Assembly (NCBI GenBank): GCA_963773685.1
Contig: CAVZBY010000013.1
Coordinates: forward strand, 1 to 64,000
From: JALHVH01 sp963773685
Lineage (GTDB): Bacteria > Acidobacteriota > Aminicenantia > Aminicenantales > Saccharicenantaceae
Reading direction: 5' to 3'
Length of the DNA: 64,000 bases
Shown: one piece after another, positions 28,109-36,418 of the stretch
How the letters are laid out: each line of letters begins with the position of its first letter
Position numbering within the stretch: the stretch's first letter is position 1
The notes under the pieces: model-generated
Databases searched by the model: none
The model's input: the letters and a program-made list of their open reading frames with translations, nothing else
What the model was told of the DNA's origin: nothing
Translations under genes and position numbers: made by a program

Positions 28109-29227
28109 ATGGACGCCAACAAGCCCGTCCCGACCGGAGGCCGGGTCGCGTCGCTCGACGCCCTGCGCGGCTTCGACATGTTCTGGATCATCGGCGGGGA
28201 CGCCGTCTGCCGCGCCCTGCCGGCCGTCCAGGACGCGCCCTGGACGCGGTTCCTCGCGCGCCAGGTCGAGCACAATGCCTGGGCCGGGTTCACTTTCTAC
28301 GACCTGATCTTCCCGCTCTTCCTCTTCATCATCGGCGCCGTCTTCCCCTTCTCCCTCCTGAAGCGGGTCGAAACCGGAAAGGCGCGGACGCGCGTCTATC
28401 TTCACATCGTCAAGCGGACGCTCATCCTCATCCTCCTCGGCCTCATGGCCGGCGGGGTCCTGGGCTTCGACTTCGCCAACCAGCGCTGGACCGGGGTCCT
28501 CCAGCGCATCGGGATCTGCTATTTCCTCATCGCGGTCCTCGTGCTCAACACAAAGATCAAGACGCAGGTCGCCGTCTTTGTCTCCGTCCTGCTCCTGTAT
28601 TGGGCCGCCCTGGCGCTCATCCCCGTCCCCGGCTTCGGCCCCGGCCAGATGACTCCGGAGGGCTCCCTCCATACCTATGTCGACCAGAAGCTCATGGCGG
28701 GCCATATCTCAGCCGAGTTCTACGGGCCCGGCGACAGCCTCGGCGTCATTTCGACCTTCCCCGCAGCCTGCTCCCTCCTGTTGGGCGTGTTCGCCGGCTA
28801 TTGGCTGAAGTCGAGCCGGAGCAGCCGGCGCAAGACGATCGGCCTTCTCATCGGCGGAATCGCTCTCCTTGCCGTCGGCTACGTCTGGAGCCTGGCCTTC
28901 CCCATCATCAAGCACATCTGGACGAGCACATACGTGCTTTGGGCCGGCGGTTGGTGCCTTCTGTTGATGGCGTTGTTCTACTGGCTCATCGACGTCAAGG
29001 GCTGGAGTCGGTGGGCCTTCTTCTTCGTCGTCATCGGGACGAACGCCATCCTCATCTATTTCGGCCAGGAGGTGGTCGATTTCGACGGGATCGCACGCTT
29101 CTTCCTGACGGGCGTCCAGGGGCATGCGGGGCTGGTCGCTCCCCTTGTCATCCCCGTCGGCGCCCTCGCCGCAAAGTGGCTGAGCTTGCGGTTCCTCCAT
29201 CGGCACAAGATCTTCTTCAAGGTATAG
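28109..29227 (+). CDS. HGSNAT/DUF5009-type membrane acetyltransferase
   Basis: 372 residues, about ten transmembrane helices, starting eight bases after the GH20 stop. The signature RVASLDALRGFDMFWIIGGD is typical of the family of heparan-alpha-glucosaminide N-acetyltransferase. The conserved His in VEHNAWAGFTFYDLIFPLF and the RWTGVLQRIGICYF segment are present. Homologues pass acetyl groups across the membrane to glucosamine ends, which fits the adjacent hexosaminidase. Bacterial members lack direct proof, so function is inferred. Confidence 0.85.
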   Translation: MDANKPVPTGGRVASLDALRGFDMFWIIGGDAVCRALPAVQDAPWTRFLARQVEHNAWAGFTFYDLIFPLFLFIIGAVFPFSLLKRVETGKARTRVYLHIVKRTLILILLGLMAGGVLGFDFANQRWTGVLQRIGICYFLIAVLVLNTKIKTQVAVFVSVLLLYWAALALIPVPGFGPGQMTPEGSLHTYVDQKLMAGHISAEFYGPGDSLGVISTFPAACSLLLGVFAGYWLKSSRSSRRKTIGLLIGGIALLAVGYVWSLAFPIIKHIWTSTYVLWAGGWCLLLMALFYWLIDVKGWSRWAFFFVVIGTNAILIYFGQEVVDFDGIARFFLTGVQGHAGLVAPLVIPVGALAAKWLSLRFLHRHKIFFKV

Positions 29228-29544
29228 CCCGGAGTAGGCGGCTCTCCCCTTCTCGGGACTTGGGGGCATCCCGCGGGAAGGCAAGCCATTTCTTTGTAGC
29301 CGCAGGCTTTAGCCTGCGTCTTTATTGAAACGCATCCTAAGAGCCCGGTTGATCTTCATCTCAATCACGCCTTGAGGAGAAGTACCGAGGGCAGGAGGGG
29401 AGAGCTCAGGTCGGATCTCGAGACTTCGACGAGCGCAGGCTAAAGCCTGCGGCTACATCAAAAGCGCCCGAACCGCCGGGAATAGTACTGGGGTCGGGGG
29501 CGGCCTCCAAGCCCTCCTCGTCGGAGCCCGCCGATTCTGTTAAA
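29228..29544. repeat. intergenic region with an inverted pair of GCAGGCTTTAGCCTGC elements
   Basis: No gene in these 317 bases. A copy of the palindromic element in plus orientation lies at 29296-29318 and one in minus orientation at 29434-29456. They flank about 115 bases of unique sequence and could form a large stem-loop between the acetyltransferase and the heptosyltransferase genes. Confidence 0.7.
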
Positions 29545-30555
29545 ATGAGGAAGATGAAGCTTGTTGTCCGGATGCCGAACTGGATCGGGGATGCCGTCAT
29601 GGCTTTGCCGGTCCTGGGTTCGCTCGCGGCCTCGGGGCCCGATATCGAGGTCTGGGCCGCCGGACAGCCCTGGGTCGGCGATCTTCTCTCCCCCGAGCTC
29701 GGCGTACGGGGCGCGCTGACCATCGGGCGGACGAAGGGGCTGAAGAGGCTCAGGCGGGAGGCGGCCGCGCTCCGGGCCCATCGATTCGACGCCGGCCTTC
29801 TCCTGACGAATTCCTTCGGCACGGCGCTCCTGTTCCGGCAGGCGGGAATACCGGAACGTTGGGGATACGTCCGGGACGGACGGAGCCTGCTTCTGACGCG
29901 CCGCGTTCGCGTGAAGGACAGGATCGAGCCGCCCCATCAGCGGGATTACTATCTCGACCTGCTCCGCGGACTCGGATTCGCCTCCTCCTTCGCCGGATCC
30001 GGGCTATCCGTGACGCCGGAGGAGAAAGCCGCGGCGGAATGCCGGCTCGACGAGGCCGGACGCGATCGCTCCCGGCCGCTCATCATCCTCAATCCCGGCG
30101 CCGCCTACGGCCCGGCCAAGCGCTGGCCGGCCGAACGGTTCTCCGCGCTCGGCCGGCTGTTTCAATCGCGGGCCGACGCCGATATCCTGATCGTCGGCTC
30201 GGCCGGAGAGAAGGACATCGCCGCGGCCGTCGCCGCGGGCCTGGAAAGACCCGCCCTGAGCTTCGCCGGGCGAACATCCCTCCGCGAGCTCGTCGCCCTC
30301 ATCGGCCTGGGCCGCCTGTTCGTGACCAACGATACGGGGCCGATGCATATCGCCGACGCGCTGGGCACGCCCATCCTGGCGATCTTCGGGCCGACGGAGC
30401 CCCTCGCAACCGGGCCCGTCCGCACCCGGGCCGCCGTCCTGAAAACGGATGTGCCCTGCTGGCCATGTCTCTACCGGAAATGCCCCTACGACCATCGCTG
30501 TATGACGGGAATCGGGCCGGAGGAGGCTTTCGAGGCGGGGCGGAGGCTCCTGTGA
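29545..30555 (+). CDS. lipopolysaccharide heptosyltransferase (GT9, WaaF-like)
   Basis: 336 residues. Opens MRKMKLVVRMPNWIGDAVMA, the WaaF-type N-terminus. The GT-B C-terminal half has LNPGAAYGPAKRWP and the ADP-heptose motif VTNDTGPMHIADALGTPILA followed by FGPTEP. It transfers heptose to the LPS inner core. ATG 29554 is an alternative start. It overlaps gmhB, whose product helps make the ADP-heptose donor. Confidence 0.9.
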   Translation: MRKMKLVVRMPNWIGDAVMALPVLGSLAASGPDIEVWAAGQPWVGDLLSPELGVRGALTIGRTKGLKRLRREAAALRAHRFDAGLLLTNSFGTALLFRQAGIPERWGYVRDGRSLLLTRRVRVKDRIEPPHQRDYYLDLLRGLGFASSFAGSGLSVTPEEKAAAECRLDEAGRDRSRPLIILNPGAAYGPAKRWPAERFSALGRLFQSRADADILIVGSAGEKDIAAAVAAGLERPALSFAGRTSLRELVALIGLGRLFVTNDTGPMHIADALGTPILAIFGPTEPLATGPVRTRAAVLKTDVPCWPCLYRKCPYDHRCMTGIGPEEAFEAGRRLL

Positions 30556-31151
30556 AGCGCCGGGCGGTGTTCCTGGACCGGGATGGGACCCTCAACGAGG
30601 ATGTCGGCTACCCGGGACGATACGACCAGATCCGCATCTATCCCTACAGCTTCGAGGCCGTCCGGAAGCTCAACGCGGCGGGCTTGGCCGTCGTCATCGT
30701 CACCAACCAGTCCGGCGTCGGCCGGGGGTTCTTCACGGAGGGCGCGCTCCGCGTCATCCATGACCGGATGCTCGCGGACTTTGCCGCCGCCGGCGCCAGG
30801 ATCGACGCGGTCTATTACTGCCCGCATTTCATGGAGTCCTCGTCCCCCGACTACCGGACCGACTGCGCCTGCCGCAAGCCTTTCCCCGGGATGGCCCTCC
30901 GGGCCCGGGAGGCCCTCGACCTCGATCTCGAGGGCTCCTATATGGTCGGCGACAAGGTCGAAGACATCCGTTTCGGGATCAACGCCGGCGCCAGGCCCGT
31001 CCTTGTCCTGACGGGCTATGGGGAGGCCTCCCTCGAAGCCCTCCGCCTGGAAGGGGTCGAGCCCGACTTCGTCGCGCCCGACCTCGGCGCGGCCGTGGAC
31101 TGGATCCTCGCCCGCGAGCGGGAAGCGAACGGCGACACGGAAAGCCGATGA
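30552..31151 (+). CDS. gmhB: D-glycero-D-manno-heptose 1,7-bisphosphate 7-phosphatase
   Basis: 199 residues from GTG 30552. HAD-superfamily nucleophile in VFLDRDGTLNEDVGY, then VTNQSGVGRGFF. The zinc-binding Cys/His loop is CPHFMESSSPDYRTDCACRK, longer than the E. coli form, and the last motif is GDKVEDIRFGINAGA. It is a step of ADP-heptose synthesis. It shares four bases with relA/spoT (ATGA). Confidence 0.9.
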   Translation: MKRRAVFLDRDGTLNEDVGYPGRYDQIRIYPYSFEAVRKLNAAGLAVVIVTNQSGVGRGFFTEGALRVIHDRMLADFAAAGARIDAVYYCPHFMESSSPDYRTDCACRKPFPGMALRAREALDLDLEGSYMVGDKVEDIRFGINAGARPVLVLTGYGEASLEALRLEGVEPDFVAPDLGAAVDWILAREREANGDTESR

Positions 31152-33301
31152 TCCGGTTCGATGACATCCTGGAAAAGGTCACGCCCCGTCTGGGCGAGAA
31201 GGACGTCGCCGGCCTCCAGAAGGCCTACGTCTTCGCCGCCCGCGCCCACAAGGGCCAGGTTCGCCGGTCCGGCGAGCCGTATCTGAGCCACCCTCTCGAG
31301 GTCACCGGGATGCTGGCCGACATGAGCCTCGACCGGACGACGCTCGTCGCCGGCCTCCTCCACGACGTCCTCGAGGACACGGACGTTACGGCCCCCGAGA
31401 TCCGGGAGGCCTTCGGCAAGGAGGTCGTCGCCCTCGTCGAGGGCGTGACCAAGATCAGTCGCGTCCAGGAGGCCTCCCCCGAGGCGCGGCGGGCCGAGAC
31501 CATCCGGAAGATCATCCTGGCCATGACCGACGACCTGCGCGTCATCTTCATCAAGCTGGCCGATCGGATCCACAACCTCAAGACCCTCAAGTTCCTGGAC
31601 GAGGAGAAGCAGAAGCAGGTGGCCCGCGAGACGCTCGAGATCTACGCCCCCATCGCCAACCGCCTGGGCATGGGGAGGATCCGGGCCGAGCTCGAGGATC
31701 TCTCCTTCCGCTACGTCGCGCCCGAGGAATACTTCAAGGTCACCGCCCTCGTCGAGCCCCTGGCGAAGACCGGCGAGAAAGAGCTCCGCCAGTTCAAGAA
31801 GGCCCTCGAGGCCCTGATGAAGGAGAACGGCGTCCCGGCCGAGGTCTTCGCCCGGACGAAACGGCCTTACAGCGTCTGGAGCAAGATGAAGCGCCGGGAC
31901 ATCGGCTTCGACCAGGTCTACGATTTCCTGGCCCTCCGGCTCATCACCGACACCGTCAAGAACTGCTACGCCGCCCTCGGCATCATCCACCAGAAGTGGC
32001 CGCACCTCCCGCAGAGGTTCCGCGACTTCATCGCCATGCCCAAGCCGAACATGTACCAGGCCCTCCACACGACCGTGATCACCGCCGATCAGAAGACCTT
32101 CGAGATCCAGATCCGGACGCGGGAGATGCACGACCTCGCCGAGAACGGGATCTCCGCCCATTGGAAGTACAAGGAGGGCGGGCCGCAGGGCCTGGCCAAG
32201 GACGATCAGCGGCTCCACTGGCTGAGGGAGATGGTCGCCCTGTACGAGGAGCAGAAGAGCCCCCGGGAGTTCCTGAAGACCCTGAAGACCAACCTCATTC
32301 CCGAGGAGGTCTACGTCTTCACCCCCAAGGGGAAGGCCGTTAGCCTGCCGCCCGGCGCGACGGCCCTGGACTTCGCCTTCAAGATCCACACTGAGATCGG
32401 CCTCCATGCCGTCGAGGCGCGGATCAACAGCACGGCCTCTCCGCTCAAGACGGTCCTCAAGACGGGCGACATCGTCGAGATCGAGACCGACCAGGACCGG
32501 GTCCCGTCCCGGAGCTGGCTTGCGGCGGCTTCGACATCCGACGCCCGCCACCAGATCAAGCGCTGGCTGAACGTCCGGAGCCGGGCCAAGAGCCTGGCCC
32601 TGGGGAAAAAGCTCTGGGAACGAGAGACGGCCAAGGTCGAACTGCCGGCCGAGCTCCGGAAGGAAGCCGCCCTCCTCGAGAGGCTGTCCGCCGTCCTGAA
32701 CAAGAGGCTCGGCTCGATGGACGCCTTCTACCGGGAGGCCGGGATGGGCAAGGTCGTCATCGACCGGGCCTTCCTGGAAAGCCTCTCTCCCGCCGCCGGG
32801 ATGGCGCCGAAGAAAGAGACGTTCCTCGGCCGGGTCGTGTCCACGGTGACGGGAAAGAGACAGCCCGCCATCATGATCCGAAGCCTGGGCGATCCGATGA
32901 TCAGCCTCGGCCGCTGCTGCTCCCCCATCAAGGGCGAGCCCGTGACCGGCTATATCACGGCCGGCAAGGGGATCACGGTCCACTCCCTTCGCTGCCCGCT
33001 CGTCGTCAAGGAGATCCTGGATTCGCAGAGGATGGTGGAGGTGGCCTGGGACGAAGGGTTCAAGGGAAGCTTCCGGGCCAAGCTCCTCGTCAAGTCCGAA
33101 GACTCTCCGGGCGTTCTGGCCCAGGTGGCGACCGCCATCTCGCGGCTCGAAGGGAACATCACCAAGGCGGAGGTCGCGACCTCCGCCCTGGGCAAGGGAA
33201 CCCTCAGCCTGGAGGTGAGCGTGCGGGATATCCGCCACCTCGAGGCGATCCTCGGCGGCCTGGCGGAGATCAAGGAAGTTTTTTCGGCGGATCGGGTCTA
33301 G
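31148..33301 (+). CDS. RelA/SpoT bifunctional (p)ppGpp synthetase/hydrolase
   Basis: 717 residues, all domains present and unbroken. The HD hydrolase domain has YLSHPLEVTGML and VAGLLHDVLEDT (intact His-Asp), so hydrolysis is likely. The synthetase domain has KRPYSVWSKMKRRDIGFDQV and FIAMPKPNMYQALHTTVI. TGS follows at VYVFTPKGKAVSLPPGATAL. A C-terminal ACT domain starts near LVKSEDSPGVLAQVATA. It controls the stringent response. Confidence 0.95.
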   Translation: MIRFDDILEKVTPRLGEKDVAGLQKAYVFAARAHKGQVRRSGEPYLSHPLEVTGMLADMSLDRTTLVAGLLHDVLEDTDVTAPEIREAFGKEVVALVEGVTKISRVQEASPEARRAETIRKIILAMTDDLRVIFIKLADRIHNLKTLKFLDEEKQKQVARETLEIYAPIANRLGMGRIRAELEDLSFRYVAPEEYFKVTALVEPLAKTGEKELRQFKKALEALMKENGVPAEVFARTKRPYSVWSKMKRRDIGFDQVYDFLALRLITDTVKNCYAALGIIHQKWPHLPQRFRDFIAMPKPNMYQALHTTVITADQKTFEIQIRTREMHDLAENGISAHWKYKEGGPQGLAKDDQRLHWLREMVALYEEQKSPREFLKTLKTNLIPEEVYVFTPKGKAVSLPPGATALDFAFKIHTEIGLHAVEARINSTASPLKTVLKTGDIVEIETDQDRVPSRSWLAAASTSDARHQIKRWLNVRSRAKSLALGKKLWERETAKVELPAELRKEAALLERLSAVLNKRLGSMDAFYREAGMGKVVIDRAFLESLSPAAGMAPKKETFLGRVVSTVTGKRQPAIMIRSLGDPMISLGRCCSPIKGEPVTGYITAGKGITVHSLRCPLVVKEILDSQRMVEVAWDEGFKGSFRAKLLVKSEDSPGVLAQVATAISRLEGNITKAEVATSALGKGTLSLEVSVRDIRHLEAILGGLAEIKEVFSADRV

Positions 33302-33310
33302 GCGGCCGCG

Positions 33311-33502
33311 TCAGCCGGCCTTGACGACCTTCCCCGAGCGGAGGCATCGCGTGCAGACCCATATCTGCTTGGGCCCCTTCTTGGTCTGGGCCGTTACGCT
33401 CTGCAGGTTGGGCTTCCACTTCTTTGGGGAAGACTTGTGGGAATGGCTGACGTTATGCCCGAAGACGGGCCCTTTCTGGCAGATCTCGCATACTTTTGGC
33501 AT
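33311..33502 (-). CDS. rpmB: 50S ribosomal protein L28
   Basis: 63 residues from MPKVCEICQKGPVFGHNVSH, with SHKSSPKKWKPNLQSV, as in L28, and Cys pairs CEIC and CTRC for zinc. A longer in-frame extension exists, but it would begin upstream of the likely promoter, so I use the start at 33502. Confidence 0.95.
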   Translation of the reverse strand: MPKVCEICQKGPVFGHNVSHSHKSSPKKWKPNLQSVTAQTKKGPKQIWVCTRCLRSGKVVKAG

Positions 33503-33527
33503 GGGTCTCTCTCTTTTTGAGGCTTCT

Positions 33528-33556
33528 TTTATACCATAATCCCCATCCCAAGGCAA
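33528..33556 (-). promoter_or_regulatory. promoter for rpmB
   Basis: Minus strand TTGCCT (33551-33556), 17-base spacer, TATAAA (33528-33533), 25 bases before the rpmB start. Confidence 0.5.
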
Positions 33557-33788
33557 CCGATAAGCTCCATGGTGCGAGGGATCGCCTTCGAAGGGCTCAG
33601 GAACATCCCTCCGTCCTTCGCGCGGCGATCCCATCTATCCGCCCGTCCTATCTAGGAAAGGAACTTTACGCGGGCTCCAGCAGAACTCGGACTCTCCCCG
33701 AGAAGCATTACGGCACGAATCCTGTAAAAGAGGCGGGGAATGAATCTTGACGCTTTTCGGGAAAAACGATAGTGTGAGGGCACCGGGA

Positions 33789-34175
33789 ATGCTGATGATA
33801 AAGACGCGGACTACGATCAACCTCCTGCTCGCGGCGGTCGCCGCCGCTATTCTGCTCCCCGGATGCGGGAGCGCCCTTCGGAACAACGATATCCGGCTCG
33901 GCTTCGAGGCCTCGGAAGAGGAACAGTGGGACGACGCGCTCTCCCGCTGGGAGAAAGCCGTGGCCGCCGCTCCCCGCTCAGCCGCCGCCCACAACAACCT
34001 TGCGGTCGCCTACGAGAAGAAAGGCCGGTGGGAGGATGCGCGGAAGGAATACGAGACCGCGCTCGCCCTCGACCCCCTGGACATCCGCATCAAGCACAAC
34101 TTCGAAAGGTTCCAGGAGAACATGTCCGTCTGGAAGGACGGCGCCGAAAAGGCGCGGGACGGGGGGCGGCGATGA
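33789..34175 (+). CDS. TPR-containing lipoprotein
   Basis: 128 residues from ATG 33789. An upstream TTG frame exists but lacks a signal. The signal peptide ends in the lipobox LLPGC, so the mature protein is lipid-anchored. Two tetratricopeptide-type units follow (SRWEKAVAAAPRSAAAHNNL; GRWEDARKEYETALALDPLD). It probably scaffolds a protein partner in the envelope. It overlaps the next lipoprotein gene by four bases, which suggests they act together. Confidence 0.78.
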   Translation: MLMIKTRTTINLLLAAVAAAILLPGCGSALRNNDIRLGFEASEEEQWDDALSRWEKAVAAAPRSAAAHNNLAVAYEKKGRWEDARKEYETALALDPLDIRIKHNFERFQENMSVWKDGAEKARDGGRR

Positions 34176-34831
34176 GAGCGAGCCGGGGGATCGTCGCCGC
34201 GGCCTGCCTCCTCCAGCTCGCCTGCACGAGCGAGGGCGTCCGCCGCGTCCGGGTCGGCATCCCGGGATACACGCCCCTTCGCCCGGCGGAGATCGGAGAG
34301 ATCTACCTCGCGGACTTCCGCGCGGAAGAGGCCCCTCCGGATTTCGATGCCGGAAAAGAGATCGTCGATTATCTCTATACGGAGCTGGCCCGGAAGTTCG
34401 AAGGGAAGGTCTCCCGCCGGCCCATTCCGACGGACAAGGCCGGCCGCGCCGGCGAGAAGGACTTCTGGCGGAGCCTTCCGGCCGGCCCCGGGCCCGCGCT
34501 GTTCCTGACCGGGACCGTCCTCTATCGCGAGGAGGTGCGGAAAGCGCTCCTCGAAACGGACCCAAAAGTGATCGACGGCCCCTTCCGGCAGGAGAGAACC
34601 GAGCTTTCCCAGCGAAGGGTTTATACCCTGAGGGTCGGCGTCTCCCTCATCCGCGCGGGCACGGGGGAGGTGGTCCTCTCGAAGGAGTTCAACGAGACGA
34701 CGACCTTCTTCATCGAGAACGTTCCCGTTTCCTACGCGTTCTTCGAGCTTGCGCCGCAGTTCCGACAGCGGTTCTTCCAGGACTTCTTCAGCGACGAGCG
34801 CCTCCAGGACCGGTATCTTTTCACGAAGTGA
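34172..34831 (+). CDS. predicted lipoprotein of unknown function
   Basis: 219 residues with a short signal and lipobox LQLAC. The body reads as a beta-rich domain with GEIYLADFRAEEAPPDF, LFLTGTVLYREEVRK and VGVSLIRAGTGEVVLSKEF, a layout seen in CsgG-like or curli/LptE-like lipoproteins, but I cannot place it. It is coupled to the TPR lipoprotein immediately upstream. Confidence 0.68.
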   Translation: MRASRGIVAAACLLQLACTSEGVRRVRVGIPGYTPLRPAEIGEIYLADFRAEEAPPDFDAGKEIVDYLYTELARKFEGKVSRRPIPTDKAGRAGEKDFWRSLPAGPGPALFLTGTVLYREEVRKALLETDPKVIDGPFRQERTELSQRRVYTLRVGVSLIRAGTGEVVLSKEFNETTTFFIENVPVSYAFFELAPQFRQRFFQDFFSDERLQDRYLFTK

Positions 34832-34859
34832 ACCCCGGCCGGCGGAGCCAAAATATCCC

Positions 34860-34888
34860 TTGAAATCGCCCCCCCGGAATGCTATTAT
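34860..34888 (+). promoter_or_regulatory. dnaA promoter
   Basis: TTGAAA (34860-34865), 17-base spacer, TATTAT (34883-34888). The transcript would include the DnaA box at 34938, allowing autoregulation. Confidence 0.6.
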
Positions 34889-34937
34889 CTCGAAGCCTCA
34901 CCAGACCCCTCGGGGAGGGGGCAGAAATATTCACAGA

Positions 34938-34946
34938 TGTGGATAA
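34938..34946 (-). promoter_or_regulatory. DnaA box in the dnaA leader
   Basis: TGTGGATAA is an exact reverse complement of the TTATCCACA consensus. A weaker relative, TGTGGAAAT, follows about five bases later. It lies between the dnaA promoter and start codon. Confidence 0.7.
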
Positions 34947-34971
34947 TTCTGTGGAAATCTGGCGGATACCC

Positions 34972-36303
34972 ATGGAACCTGAAGAAAAAACTAATCCTTG
35001 GCTTCGTATCGTCCAATCGGTCCAGAAGAAGGTCGATGCCAACAGCTTCGAGACCTGGTTCGAGCCGACCGGATACATCGGAGAGGAAGGGGACGCGCTC
35101 TATATCAAGGTCCCCAATTCCTACTTCCGGGACTGGCTCTCGTTCCACTATTCCGTCCTCCTCAACGAGTGCGCCAAGGACCTCTTCGGCAGGGTTTTCG
35201 AGATCAAGTACATCTTCGATGAGACGCCGTCGGCCTTCATCCGGAAATCCCCGGAGGACCGGAAGACCAAGACGGGAGCGGTCCTCAACCCCAACCTGAA
35301 TCCCAACTACACGTTCGAGAACTTCGTCATCGGCTCGTGCAACCAGTTCGCCCACGCCGCGGCGATCGCGGTGTCCAAGACGCCGGCCAAGTCCTACAAT
35401 CCCCTGTACATCTACGGCGGGGCCGGCCTCGGGAAGACCCATCTGATGAACGCCATCGGCCAGAGCGCGATGGCGAGCAACCATCGGCTCAAGGTCCTCT
35501 ACATCACGACCGAGAAGTTCATGAACGACCTCATCAATCACCTCCAGTACGGGAAGATCCTGGACTTCCGGGAGAAGTACCGGAGCGTCGACGTCCTGCT
35601 CATGGACGACATCCACTACCTCGGCGGCCGGGAGCGGACGAAGGAAGAGTTCTTCCACACGTTCAATCATCTCTACGACAGCCAGAAGCAGATCGTCATC
35701 TCCAGCGACTGCCCGCCGAAGGAGATCCCCCACCTCGAGGAGCGCTTCCGGTCGCGCTTCGAGTGGGGCCTGATCGCCGACCTCAAGCCGCCGGACATCG
35801 AGACCCGGATCGCCATCCTCAAGAAAAAGGCCGAGATGGAGGACATCGCCCTCCCCGAGACCGTGGCCCTTTACGTCGCCGACAAGGTCCACTCCAATAT
35901 CCGCGAGCTCGAGGGCTATCTCCGGCGCGTCATCGCCTATTCCTCTCTCAAGGGCGAGAAGATCGACCTCGACCTGACGAAGGAAGCCCTCAAGGGGCTC
36001 CTCGACGCCTCGTCGAACGTCGTCACCGTCGAAAAGATCCAGAAGCTCATCTGCCACCGGTTCAAGATCAAGCCGTCCCAGCTCAAGTCCAAGAACAACT
36101 CGCCCAAGGTCGCCTTCCCCAGGCAGGTCGCCATGTATCTGGCCAAGGAGCTGACCAAGGCCTCGCTCCCGGAGATCGGCAAGAAATTCGGTGGAAAACA
36201 CCACACGACGGTTATCCACAGCGTCCGCAAGATCGAGAAGATGCGGACCGACGATCCCGAATTCAACAAAGAAATCAACAGCCTGATCAGCTTCATCCAA
36301 TGA
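34972..36303 (+). CDS. dnaA: chromosomal replication initiator DnaA
   Basis: 443 residues from MEPEEKTNPWLRIVQSVQKK. The frame extends further upstream, but that part overlaps the DnaA box. Domain I ends near residue 85. The AAA+ domain has YIYGGAGLGKTHLMNAI (Walker A), VDVLLMDDIHYLGGRE (Walker B) and HLEERFRSRFEWGLIADL (sensor). Domain IV has the DNA-binding signature GGKHHTTVIHSVRKIE. It opens the origin for replication. Frame intact, next to dnaN. Confidence 0.97.
   Translation: MEPEEKTNPWLRIVQSVQKKVDANSFETWFEPTGYIGEEGDALYIKVPNSYFRDWLSFHYSVLLNECAKDLFGRVFEIKYIFDETPSAFIRKSPEDRKTKTGAVLNPNLNPNYTFENFVIGSCNQFAHAAAIAVSKTPAKSYNPLYIYGGAGLGKTHLMNAIGQSAMASNHRLKVLYITTEKFMNDLINHLQYGKILDFREKYRSVDVLLMDDIHYLGGRERTKEEFFHTFNHLYDSQKQIVISSDCPPKEIPHLEERFRSRFEWGLIADLKPPDIETRIAILKKKAEMEDIALPETVALYVADKVHSNIRELEGYLRRVIAYSSLKGEKIDLDLTKEALKGLLDASSNVVTVEKIQKLICHRFKIKPSQLKSKNNSPKVAFPRQVAMYLAKELTKASLPEIGKKFGGKHHTTVIHSVRKIEKMRTDDPEFNKEINSLISFIQ
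36212..36220 (+). promoter_or_regulatory. DnaA box inside dnaA
   Basis: An exact TTATCCACA within the dnaA coding region, close to the probable origin. It may be chance or part of the origin set. Confidence 0.45.
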
Positions 36304-36418
36304 GCGTGTCAGCGACTTGCGGGGTTTTTGCACATTTCCACGCCTTTTCTTATCCTTTAAACCCTATTGATATTTATCTATTCAAGAAATATATTAAGAG
36401 CTGTTGAAAGGTGGAAAA
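36304..36418. promoter_or_regulatory. probable replication origin (oriC) between dnaA and dnaN
   Basis: A 115-base gap, markedly AT-rich in an otherwise GC-rich window (36340-36400 is mostly A/T). It has a box matching TTWTNCACA at 36326-36334 (TTTTGCACA). Exact boxes flank it at 34938 and 36212. An origin beside dnaA is common in bacteria. The AT-rich part would serve as the unwinding element. Confidence 0.5.
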
